This document shows positions 1 to 5,656 of a stretch of DNA of 6,231 nt, in pieces. The notes under the pieces are model-generated. The model did no database searches and was not told where the DNA came from. It saw only the letters and a program-made list of their open reading frames with translations. The stretch is from Loktanella sp. UBA3435 (GTDB lineage: Bacteria > Pseudomonadota > Alphaproteobacteria > Rhodobacterales > Rhodobacteraceae): contig DFSO01000072.1 in the NCBI GenBank assembly GCA_002378665.1, positions 15,894 through 22,124 on the forward strand, read 5' to 3'. Position 1 is the stretch's first letter. The number at the start of each line of letters is the position of its first letter. The position numbers were made by a program, and so were the translations under genes.

Positions 1-691
1 CGTCAAAATCATCGGTCTCGTACATCGACAACATCTCGGCGCGGTTGCAGAACAACAGGTCCACGTCTGCCTTGATCATCTCGCGGAACGCATTGCGGTG
101 ACGGCTCACGCAGAATGGATCGGACAACGTGAGCGACACGCGCCCACCTGCCGCCTTGCACGCCGCAATTGCCTTTGCAAAAGCCGCATGGCTCTCTGGC
201 CCGTCAAAGCGGTAACCCTCAAGATAGATCCACTCCGCCTCGGCCATCTGGTCCACATCAATATCGTCAGAGGTCAAAAACTCGGTTACACCCAGATAAG
301 TGTTCATCGATCGCTCGCCATCTGGCGTCACGATAATCAGGCAGCGGCCCGTCTCATCAACCGCATCTTTGGGCGCAAACGCAGTCTCGTAAACCGCCCC
401 TTGGGCCCTCAGATCATGCGCGAAAATCGCGCCAAGCTGGTCGTCTTTCACCTTCCCAACATAAGCCGTCCGGCCACCCAAATGCGCAATGCCCGCTATC
501 GTATTGGCTGCTGACCCACCAGAAACCTCACGCGCAGGACCAATCTTGCCGTAAAGCTCAACGGCCCGTTCCATATCAATCAGTTGCATGATGCCTTTTC
601 CGATCCCAGCCTCGGCCAGAAAGCTATCCTCGGCCCGCGCCAACACATCAACCATCGCATTCCCGATGCCCACGACCTGAAACTTCTTCAT
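1..691 (-). CDS. Adenosine kinase, PfkB sugar kinase family (3' end outside window)
   Basis: This is a cytoplasmic ribokinase/PfkB-fold kinase, probably using ATP to phosphorylate adenosine to AMP in purine salvage. I read 230 codons on the minus strand, beginning MKKFQVVGIGNAMVDVL. The glycine-rich substrate-binding motif SGGSAANTIAG lies at residues 57-67, followed by GG at 72-73 and VGKVKDDQLG at 78-87. Residues 118-135 hold LIIVTPDGERSMNTYLG, LSDPFCVSRHR is at 189-199, and the Mg/phosphate-associated N-x-x-E motif is NRAE at 216-219. The family is usually about 330 residues, so roughly 100 residues are missing beyond position 1, including the catalytic GAGD-type motif. The start is fixed by an ATGA overlap with the nth stop and by a GAGGA ribosome site 9 bases upstream. 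From memory, close roseobacter relatives are annotated as adenosine kinase. Substrate specificity within PfkB is easily misassigned, so another nucleoside or sugar is possible. Confidence 0.88.
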   Translation of the reverse strand, partial: MKKFQVVGIGNAMVDVLARAEDSFLAEAGIGKGIMQLIDMERAVELYGKIGPAREVSGGSAANTIAGIAHLGGRTAYVGKVKDDQLGAIFAHDLRAQGAVYETAFAPKDAVDETGRCLIIVTPDGERSMNTYLGVTEFLTSDDIDVDQMAEAEWIYLEGYRFDGPESHAAFAKAIAACKAAGGRVSLTLSDPFCVSRHRNAFREMIKADVDLLFCNRAEMLSMYETDDFD

Positions 692-705
692 AGGTTTTTA
701 TCCTC
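688..705 (-). promoter_or_regulatory. Ribosome site and ATGA stop/start overlap coupling nth to adenosine kinase
   Basis: Reading the minus strand, GAGGA (701-705) sits inside the last codons of nth, 9 bases before the kinase ATG (691-689). The nth stop TGA (690-688) shares two bases with that ATG, giving ATGA. This arrangement is typical of translational coupling, so the two genes are very likely cotranscribed from a promoter upstream of nth. Confidence 0.75.
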
Positions 706-1332
706 AAACATGCAGAGATCGCGGATCAAACAGGCCGCGCATTTCGGTTTTCTCGCGACGCATGTATAGCGCCCGTGCAGAATTAGCCAGTGATGGGCGT
801 GCAGCTGAAAATCGGCAGGCACATGATCCTCCACGGCCCGCTCGACCGCGTCCACATCTTTGCCAACGGCGATACCACTGCGGTTACCTACGCGGAAAAT
901 GTGGGTATCCACCGCTTGCGCAGGTTGGCCCCACCACATGTTCAAAACAACATTGGCGGTCTTGCGGCCCACCCCTGGTAACGACTGAAGCGCCGCCCGC
1001 GAATTCGGAACTTCGCCGTCAAACTCATCGACCAAAATCTGGCTCATCTTGATCACGTTCTTCGCCTTTTGGCGGAACAGTCCAATCGTCTTGATGTGTT
1101 CGGTCACACCCTCAAGGCCCAGATCAAGCATCTTTTGCGGCGTGTCGGCGATCTTGAACAACTCTCGCGTTGCCTTGTTGACGCCTTTGTCGGTCGCCTG
1201 CGCAGACAGCGCCACGGCCACGACCAGCGTATAAACATTTACATGCTCAAGCTCGCCTTTCGGCTCCGCTTCCATCTCGTGAAAGCGCTCAAACATCTCG
1301 CGGATCGATTTGTAATCAAGTTGTTTTACCAT
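688..1332 (-). CDS. nth: Endonuclease III, DNA glycosylase/AP lyase
   Basis: This base-excision repair enzyme removes oxidised pyrimidines from DNA and cleaves the abasic strand by beta-elimination. The 214-residue product matches the usual family length of about 210. Visible motifs are the helix-hairpin-helix LPGVGRKTANVVL at residues 118-130, which contains the catalytic lysine K124, and VDTHIFRVGNR at 141-151 with the catalytic aspartate D142. The C-terminal [4Fe-4S] cluster signature C-x6-C-x2-C-x5-C is formed by C191, C198, C201 and C207. I chose the ATG at 1332-1330, giving MVKQLDYKS. An upstream in-frame ATG at 1413 would add 27 unusual residues and run across the start of the divergent ada gene. 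The only ribosome-site-like sequence is GGGG very close to the ATG, so initiation is probably weak. The gene overlaps adenosine kinase by four bases and diverges from ada. Confidence 0.95.
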   Translation of the reverse strand: MVKQLDYKSIREMFERFHEMEAEPKGELEHVNVYTLVVAVALSAQATDKGVNKATRELFKIADTPQKMLDLGLEGVTEHIKTIGLFRQKAKNVIKMSQILVDEFDGEVPNSRAALQSLPGVGRKTANVVLNMWWGQPAQAVDTHIFRVGNRSGIAVGKDVDAVERAVEDHVPADFQLHAHHWLILHGRYTCVARKPKCAACLIRDLCMFEDKNL

Positions 1333-1394
1333 ACCCCAATCTATGCGCAATTTTCGGGTCGCGGGCAACCGCTCCGATGCCCTAGAATGACCAG
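1333..1394. promoter_or_regulatory. Divergent intergenic region between nth and ada
   Basis: These 62 bases must hold the start signals of both repair genes, unless promoters lie inside the coding regions. On the plus strand TAGAAT (1383-1388) matches the -10 consensus TATAAT at 5 of 6 positions. No good -35 hexamer lies 16-18 bases before it. If it is used, transcription would begin at about 1395, the A of the ada start codon, which would give a leaderless message. That fits the lack of a recognisable ribosome site before ada. I see no clear promoter hexamers for nth. Confidence 0.3.
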
Positions 1395-2234
1395 ATGGAA
1401 CAGCAAAACACATATCACTTTGCGGTCATGCGTCGGGCCATCGATTACATCGATGAGGCGACGGACAGGCCGCTGAGCCTCAACGCACTCGCGGCTGAAA
1501 TGAACATGAGCCCTGCGCATTTCCAGCGGCTGTTTTCGCAATGGGTCGGCGTTTCCCCCAAACGCTACCAACAATACCTCGCCCTTGATCACGCCAAATC
1601 CCTACTCGCTGAACGGTTCACCACGCTAGAAACAGCCGACGCTATCGGCCTCTCTGGATCAGGCCGCCTGCACGACATGTTCGTGAAATGGGAAGCCATG
1701 AGCCCCGGTGATTTCGCCCGCGCGGGGGAGGGCCTCACCATCAACTACGGCTGGTTCGACAGTGCATTCGGCCCTGCCCTTTCCTTGGGGACAGATCGGG
1801 GCATCTGCGGGCTGGCGTTCTCGGCTGAATTCGGCCCAGACATCGCCATGTCCGACCTGCGCTCCCGCTGGCCAAAAGCCACCTATGTGGAAAACCCTGA
1901 CGCCATCGCCGCATGGACCAAATCAGCGCTCGGCCTTTCAGGCGACACCAAACTGCATATGATCGGCGCGCCGTTCCAACTCCAAGTCTGGGAAGCTCTC
2001 CTGCGTATCCCGTCAGGGCACGTCACCACCTATTCCGAGATAGCACTTTCCATCGGCAGGCCCAAAGCCGTCCGCGCCGTAGGCACTGCCGTGGGCCGTA
2101 ATCCCGTCAGCCTGCTCATCCCCTGCCACCGCGCATTGCGCAAATCTGGCGCGCTTGGCGGCTACCATTGGGGCCTGCCGATCAAGCGGACTTTGCTCGC
2201 GTGGGAATCAGCGCGGGCCGATAGCGCCGCCTAA
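1395..2234 (+). CDS. ada: Short-form Ada: AraC-type DNA-binding domain fused to O6-methylguanine-DNA methyltransferase
   Basis: This is a suicide DNA-repair protein that moves the methyl group of O6-methylguanine (and probably O4-methylthymine) to its own cysteine, joined to a DNA-binding regulator domain. Of 279 residues, about 9-107 are an AraC-family double helix-turn-helix (LNALAAEMNMSPAHFQRLF at 29-47, then VSPKRYQQYLALDHAKSLL). About 110-275 are the methyltransferase. The acceptor is C244 in IPCHR. The DNA-flipping arginine R227 (AVRAVG), N236 (RNP), Y213 (TTYS) and E271 (LLAWE) are also in place, so the active site looks intact. The N-terminal zinc and methylphosphotriester domain of E. 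coli Ada is absent. The protein therefore cannot be switched on by that domain's cysteine, although the AraC domain suggests it still regulates transcription. The start at 1395 is supported by YHFAVMRRAIDYID, which I recall as conserved in relatives. An ATG at 1428 is an alternative. Confidence 0.9.
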   Translation: MEQQNTYHFAVMRRAIDYIDEATDRPLSLNALAAEMNMSPAHFQRLFSQWVGVSPKRYQQYLALDHAKSLLAERFTTLETADAIGLSGSGRLHDMFVKWEAMSPGDFARAGEGLTINYGWFDSAFGPALSLGTDRGICGLAFSAEFGPDIAMSDLRSRWPKATYVENPDAIAAWTKSALGLSGDTKLHMIGAPFQLQVWEALLRIPSGHVTTYSEIALSIGRPKAVRAVGTAVGRNPVSLLIPCHRALRKSGALGGYHWGLPIKRTLLAWESARADSAA

Positions 2235-2267
2235 AACTGCTGAAATCCGCCGAATTATGGAACGTTA

Positions 2268-2306
2268 TTGGATAGCAATGGTTATTAATGCATACACTAT
2301 TGCATC
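2268..2306 (+). promoter_or_regulatory. Possible promoter region and imperfect inverted repeat before the OmpA-like lipoprotein
   Basis: The 116 bp between ada and the lipoprotein are AT-richer than the flanking genes. TTGGAT (2268-2273) resembles a -35 box and TACACT (2293-2298) a -10 box, but the spacing is 19 bases, so the match is only fair. GATAGCAAT (2271-2279) and ATTGCATC (2299-2306) form an imperfect inverted repeat enclosing this segment, which could be an operator. Both readings rest on short matches. Confidence 0.22.
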
Positions 2307-2350
2307 AACTCCGCGTTTCGACGCACCCCATATCAGACGGAATCATAGAT

Positions 2351-3001
2351 ATGACTTTTTATAAACTTCCTCTCGTTATCGCGCTCTCAGGCATGACCTT
2401 TGTCAGCGGCTGTATGGAAACCTCGCCAAATGGTGGCGAAAAGACGCGTAACGGTGCCGCTATTGGCGCAGGCCTTGGTGTTCTGGCGGGTATCGCTGGT
2501 GGCGACAACGCAGACGAACGCCGCCGCAACGCAGCCAAGGGCGCCATCATCGGCGGCTTAATCGGTGCAGGCGTCGGCAGTGCGCTCGACAAGCAAGAAG
2601 AAGAGCTTCGCGCGCAAATGGGTGGCAATGTTGGCATCGTCAACAACGGCAACAACCTCGTCGTCACACTGCCGCAAGACATTCTGTTCGCAACAAATTC
2701 AACGGCTGTTTCGAGTTCTTCACAAAACGACATCTATACGCTTGCAAGCTCGATCAACCGCTACCCGAACACCACCGTTAACGTCGTCGGCCACACCGAT
2801 AGCGAAGGCGATGCGGCCTATAACTTTGATCTGTCCCAGCGCCGTGCACAATCGGTCGCGTCGGTCCTGATCAACGGCGGCGTATCCCCTCAGCGTATCC
2901 GCTCGATCGGTCGCGGCGAGGACCAACCGGTTGCCTCCAACGCAACGGCACAGGGTCGCCAGATGAACCGACGGGTCGAGATCATCATCACCCCGAACTA
3001 A
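2351..3001 (+). CDS. OmpA-family lipoprotein with glycine-zipper segment (YiaD-like)
   Basis: This is a probable envelope lipoprotein that links a membrane to peptidoglycan. The 216-residue product has a short signal peptide ending in a lipobox, VSGC, with the lipidated cysteine at C21. Residues about 34-78 are a glycine-zipper segment in two blocks (AAIGAGLGVLAGIAGG and GAIIGGLIGAGVGSALD) separated by a charged stretch DERRR. Residues about 103-214 are an OmpA-like domain. D150 (GHTDSEG) and R165 (LSQRRAQSV) match the pair that holds the diaminopimelate of peptidoglycan in OmpA, and GRGEDQP and the closing NRRVEI are typical. I chose the ATG at 2351 because it puts the signal peptide at the N-terminus. 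An in-frame ATG at 2288 would add 21 residues in front of it. The ribosome site is weak (GGA about 10 bases upstream). The gene appears monocistronic, with a terminator 22 bases after the stop. A C-terminal OmpA domain rules out a simple 17-kDa antigen-type protein. Confidence 0.9.
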   Translation: MTFYKLPLVIALSGMTFVSGCMETSPNGGEKTRNGAAIGAGLGVLAGIAGGDNADERRRNAAKGAIIGGLIGAGVGSALDKQEEELRAQMGGNVGIVNNGNNLVVTLPQDILFATNSTAVSSSSQNDIYTLASSINRYPNTTVNVVGHTDSEGDAAYNFDLSQRRAQSVASVLINGGVSPQRIRSIGRGEDQPVASNATAQGRQMNRRVEIIITPN

Positions 3002-3023
3002 GCAGTTCACAGTTAAAACAATC

Positions 3024-3052
3024 AAAGGGGGCTTATCGCGGGCCCCCTTTTT
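3024..3052 (+). terminator. Rho-independent terminator of the OmpA-like lipoprotein gene
   Basis: AAAGGGGGC (3024-3032) pairs perfectly with GCCCCCTTT (3042-3050) around a 9-base loop, and a run of five T (3048-3052) completes the signal. It lies 22 bases after the lipoprotein stop codon. It separates that gene from the downstream regulator, which must therefore have its own promoter. Confidence 0.9.
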
Positions 3053-3070
3053 CATTGCCCCAACCAGACT

Positions 3071-3083
3071 TTGATAATACCAA
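3071..3083. promoter_or_regulatory. Candidate operator of the FadR-type regulator, overlapping a possible -10 box
   Basis: The sequence is TTGATAATACCAA. Its two 5-base arms, TTGAT and ACCAA, are reverse complements except for one base and lie around a 3-base centre. This fits the FadR-subfamily consensus TNGTNNNACNA at five of six fixed positions. Within it, GATAAT (3073-3078) is a 5/6 match to a -10 box and would place the transcription start near 3085, about 25 bases before the chosen start codon. A repressor bound here would block its own promoter, so autoregulation is a reasonable inference. A second ACCAA follows at 3087-3091. Confidence 0.4.
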
Positions 3084-3109
3084 TTTACCAAATACGGATG
3101 GAAACCAAG

Positions 3110-3877
3110 ATGCCCTTTGAACCAATACCGCAAGAGAAACTGTCGATGGGCGTCGTGCGCCAGATTGAGGGGCTTATCCTGCGTGGCATCCTGCGTCCGG
3201 GTGAGCGCTTGCCGTCAGAGCGCGAACTCTCGGAGCGTATGGGCGTTTCACGTCCCTCCCTGCGAGAGGCGCTCAGCGACTTGCAAGAGCGCGGTCTGCT
3301 GGCAAGCAAAGCAGGGGCAGGCGTCTTTGTCGCTGACGTCCTTGGCAGCGCATTTTCGCCCGCTTTGATCACCCTGTTCTCCTCGCATGACGAAGCAGTG
3401 TTCGACTACATCAGCTTTCGCCGCGACATGGAGGGGTTGGCAGCTGAACGCGCCGCAAGGCTGGGGTCTGACATGGACCTGAAAGTCATCGACACGATCT
3501 TCAAGAAAATGGAATCGGCCCACACCAAACGAAACCCCGCCGACGAGGCGCATCTCGACGCGGACTTTCACCTCGCCATTATCGAGGCCAGCCACAACAT
3601 CATCATGCTGCATATGATGCGCTCGATGTACGAGTTGTTGCGCGAGGGCGTGTTCTACAACCGCACCGTTATGTTCAAACAACGCACCACCCGCGACACC
3701 CTATTAGAACAACACCGCGCCATAAACGCGGCCCTGCAAGCGCGCGACCCCGAAAGGGCACGCGGAGCAGTCGAAGGGCACCTCAGCTTTGTCGAAACAT
3801 CCCTCTCGGATAAGCAAAAAGCGGATCGTAACGAGGCCTTCGCGCTGAAACGGTACGAGCACGAAGCCAAGCGTTAA
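3110..3877 (+). CDS. GntR family transcriptional regulator, FadR subfamily (FCD ligand domain)
   Basis: This is a cytoplasmic, probably dimeric DNA-binding regulator that responds to a small organic acid or similar metabolite. The 255-residue product has a winged helix at about 11-75 (GILRPGERLPSERELSERMG, then VSRPSLREALSDLQERGLL) and an all-helical FCD domain from about 95 to 232. The likely metal and ligand site is formed by D150 and H154 (DADFH), H202 (EQHRAIN) and H224 (VEGHL), all present, so this looks like a metal-binding FCD protein. I chose the ATG at 3110 (MPFEPIPQEKLS) because GGA sits 7 bases upstream and because an operator-like palindrome lies in front. In-frame ATGs at 3071 and 3098 are alternatives, but the first would begin inside that palindrome. 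The overall sequence resembles PdhR/LldR-type regulators. No metabolic gene is next to it, so the effector and targets cannot be read from context. Its stop codon directly abuts that of the convergent Hint gene. Confidence 0.9.
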   Translation: MPFEPIPQEKLSMGVVRQIEGLILRGILRPGERLPSERELSERMGVSRPSLREALSDLQERGLLASKAGAGVFVADVLGSAFSPALITLFSSHDEAVFDYISFRRDMEGLAAERAARLGSDMDLKVIDTIFKKMESAHTKRNPADEAHLDADFHLAIIEASHNIIMLHMMRSMYELLREGVFYNRTVMFKQRTTRDTLLEQHRAINAALQARDPERARGAVEGHLSFVETSLSDKQKADRNEAFALKRYEHEAKR

Positions 3878-4908
3878 TTAGCGTAAAACAGCGGCCTCGA
3901 ACGACTTGGTGGTTGGGCGCGCACAGGGGCCATAAGACCCAGCCGCGACATCCGCCAACTGAGGGAAAATCGCGAGCAACTCGTCGCGGGCATCCTCGGC
4001 CATCGACCCAATCGCCTTTTCACCGGGATGGAAGCTTTCGGACGCAATCCCCGCCGCATAGATCAACTCATGCGTATCAAACAACAGGTGGTAATAGGTG
4101 AAACTGTCTCGCTGGACTTGGCGGATCGTTTGGTCGTTCACTAGCTGGATCGCAGGGACCAGAACCTCGTCCTCACCCATATAAAGCTCGGCACGCCAGC
4201 CCGTCAGCAAAATCCGATGCTGTGGCGACACATAAAGATCGCGCGTATTGCCCAAAGCACCCGCTTCAATCCGAATAGGCGCGGCCTTGGGGTTGCCCAC
4301 AATCCGTGATGACGCCACCCAACGGATCGGCTGGTCACCGCTATCCATCGTTGGGATCAGATCGCCAGCTGCAAATCTTCAATCGCACGCGGTCCATTCA
4401 CCGTTTCGATCAAAGTGCCCTCAAGAAAACAGGTCACATAATTCCAGTTGTAACGCTCCGCGTTCAAACCACTATAGTTGTTGCCCGCGAGGCTATCGAG
4501 TGTCAGGGATCTAATTGGTCCGCCGTCCAATACCGACGGGTCACCGGGGCTGACATATTCAGGGACAAGATAGGCGTTTCCATTCGTATCTTGGGCAATG
4601 ACGGCAGTTAGAGTGGCTGTCGTGCCATCCGTATAAGTAACCGTCGCGTTGTAAACAGCCGTGCCGTCAAAGCGTTGGGGGTTGCCGCCATCGATACGGA
4701 AATGCTCCGCAGGACGACCATCCATATCGTAATAGCTGCCGACATGGCCAACAGGTGACCACGTGACAAAGTCATCGACCAAAGGATCACCAACGCCGCC
4801 AAAGGTCATCCCTACAAGGGCGCCTGCGTTCTCGGACGTTGTGTTGCCTTCCCAAGTATCGATATCCGGCAATTGGCCGAGCGATATTGCACTAAACGTT
4901 GTGGGCAT
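3878..4908 (-). pseudogene. Hint-domain (Hedgehog/intein) protein gene, broken by a one-base frameshift
   Basis: Two minus-strand frames together encode one protein of the Hint-domain type abundant in roseobacters. The first (4908-4357, 183 codons) has a beta-rich N-terminal region of about 155 residues and then the first Hint motif, with the nucleophile-position cysteine C160 in TCFLEGTLIETVNGP. It reads AIEDLQ, then LAI and stops. In the other frame the expected continuation appears at once, GDLIPTMDSGDQPIRWVAS, and runs intact to the stop at 3880-3878. That part includes the second conserved block with LYVSPQHRILLTGW and a late block HLLFDTHELIYAAGI. Restoring one base between CAG (4371-4369) and GGC (4366-4364) gives a protein of about 343 residues with a proline or similar residue at the junction. 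Both halves keep their motifs and have no other stops, so the lesion is recent or a sequencing error. GAGGT (4918-4922) lies 9 bases before the ATG. Family members are thought to be autoprocessing or secreted proteins, and the exact role is unknown. There is no signal peptide. Confidence 0.85.
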
Positions 4909-5037
4909 AGCGATGTTACCTCAATAGATACCGCACTTTTGGCGAATTGAGATCAGACTAGCATAGATTCGGGAATTTGACTTAGGCGGAATTGAAATGT
5001 GTTGCCAAAATCAGGCAGCATGTTGGCAATTTGGCCA
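4909..5037 (-). promoter_or_regulatory. Upstream region of the Hint gene: ribosome site and repeated AATTGA motifs
   Basis: The ribosome site GAGGT (4918-4922, minus strand) is well placed. Further upstream a motif recurs: GGCGAATTGAGAT (4941-4953), GGGAATTTGA (4971-4980) and GGCGGAATTGAAAT (4985-4998), written on the plus strand. The first and third differ by one substitution and one inserted base and are about 45 bases apart. This could be a regulator-binding array, but three short AT-rich matches may be chance. I found no convincing -35/-10 pair. TATGCT on the minus strand is the best -10-like hexamer, and it has no -35 partner. Confidence 0.3.
5002..5029. repeat. Inverted repeat TTGCCAA / TTGGCAA
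   Basis: TTGCCAA (5002-5008) and TTGGCAA (5023-5029) are exact reverse complements separated by 14 bases. They lie between the atp operon terminator and the Hint gene. The length and symmetry suit a dimeric regulator site, but the arms are only seven bases and no function is shown. Confidence 0.35.
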
Positions 5038-5038
5038 C

Positions 5039-5067
5039 AAAAAAGCCCGACCACTCAAGGCCGGGCT
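5039..5067 (-). terminator. Rho-independent terminator of the atp F0 operon
   Basis: Read on the minus strand, AGCCCGGCC (5067-5059) pairs with GGTCGGGCT (5052-5044), nine pairs with one G-U wobble, around a 6-base loop. A run of six T (5044-5039) follows. It begins about 28 bases after the atpF stop codon and so ends the F0 operon transcript before the Hint gene. Confidence 0.88.
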
Positions 5068-5094
5068 CTTTGAAATCATTGGTGAAACCAGTGC

Positions 5095-5652
5095 TTAGTG
5101 CAGCTTGGCTTCGACAGTTGCAATCGCATCGTCGATCAAACCATTGGCGCCTTTGGCATCCATCTGCTGTGCGATGATGTCTTGGGCAGCGCCCACGGCA
5201 ACAACAACAGCTTGGTCTTTCACGGCCTTAATCGCAGAGGCCTTGGCACTGGCGATCTGCTCTTCAGCAGCAGCCAAACGGCGTGTGATTGAAGACGCGA
5301 TGTCAGCCTTTGCAGCAGCAGCAGCAGTTGCCGCCTCGTCTTTTGCAGTGGCAACAATACGATCAGCCTGCTCTTGCACTTCCTTTTGCTTGCGCTCGTA
5401 AGAGGCCAGCAAGGATTGTGCTTCTTCACGCAGCGCACGCGCTTCGTTCAGCTCGGATTTGATCGATGCGGACCGCTTGTCCAACATCTCACCGATTTTT
5501 GCAGGTACTTTGTAGTACATCAAAATACCGATAAAAAGCAGGAACGCGAGCAGCACAACAAAGTTGGTGTTGCGCAGCGAAATGAACGGACCAGTCGCAG
5601 CAAACGCTGGGGATGCAGCGACGGTCATCAGGGTGGCGGCAAGATATTTCAT
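5095..5652 (-). CDS. atpF: F0F1 ATP synthase F0 subunit b
   Basis: This is one of the two stalk subunits that hold the F1 catalytic head against rotation and connect it to the membrane F0 sector. The 185-residue product has one membrane segment at about 31-47 (FVVLLAFLLFIGILMYY). A long alanine- and charge-rich helix follows to the C-terminus, forming the peripheral stalk (about 55-165). The N-terminus carries an extra hydrophobic stretch ending SPAFAA, like a cleavable signal peptide with a site near residue 18-19. As far as I know such an extension is seen in b subunits of related alphaproteobacteria. It lies four bases after the stop of subunit b', with AAGGG (5661-5665) overlapping the end of that gene as its ribosome site, so the two are translated together. 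An alanine run (about 109-114) is encoded by five tandem GCA/TGC triplets at 5312-5326. It is the last gene of the operon, judging by the terminator. Confidence 0.93.
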   Translation of the reverse strand: MKYLAATLMTVAASPAFAATGPFISLRNTNFVVLLAFLLFIGILMYYKVPAKIGEMLDKRSASIKSELNEARALREEAQSLLASYERKQKEVQEQADRIVATAKDEAATAAAAAKADIASSITRRLAAAEEQIASAKASAIKAVKDQAVVVAVGAAQDIIAQQMDAKGANGLIDDAIATVEAKLH

Positions 5653-5656
5653 GTCC

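Noticed and set aside
98..514. A 138-codon plus-strand reading frame.
   Set aside because: It lies wholly opposite the adenosine kinase coding region, shows no recognisable motif, and is a by-product of coding-strand composition.
1343..1354. An E. coli-type Ada box in the nth-ada spacer, suggested by GCGCAATTTT.
   Set aside because: The match is only a few bases, and this Ada lacks the methyl-activated N-terminal domain that recognises such boxes.
1333..1413. A longer endonuclease III starting at 1413.
   Set aside because: The extra 27 residues do not resemble the family and would overlap the start of ada. The start at 1332 gives the normal length.
2288..2350. A longer start for the OmpA-like lipoprotein.
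   Set aside because: It would place 21 residues before the signal peptide, which would prevent normal lipoprotein export.
3071..3109. The regulator beginning at the first in-frame ATG (3071).
   Set aside because: There is no ribosome site, and this stretch contains the operator-like palindrome and -10-like box. The ATG at 3110 fits the family start better.
3248..3682. A 144-codon minus-strand reading frame.
   Set aside because: It is the complement of the well-supported GntR regulator, with no own motifs or ribosome site.
3878..4908. A deliberate split: two separate Hint fragments acting like a split intein, or a programmed frameshift.
   Set aside because: The C-terminal frame has no ribosome site before its first ATG, the linking residues GDLIPT would be lost, and there is no slippery run. 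A single deletion explains everything more simply.
5312..5326. A GCA triplet repeat as a phase-variable tract.
   Set aside because: Five triplets encode an ordinary alanine run in the stalk helix. Changes in multiples of three would not switch the gene off.
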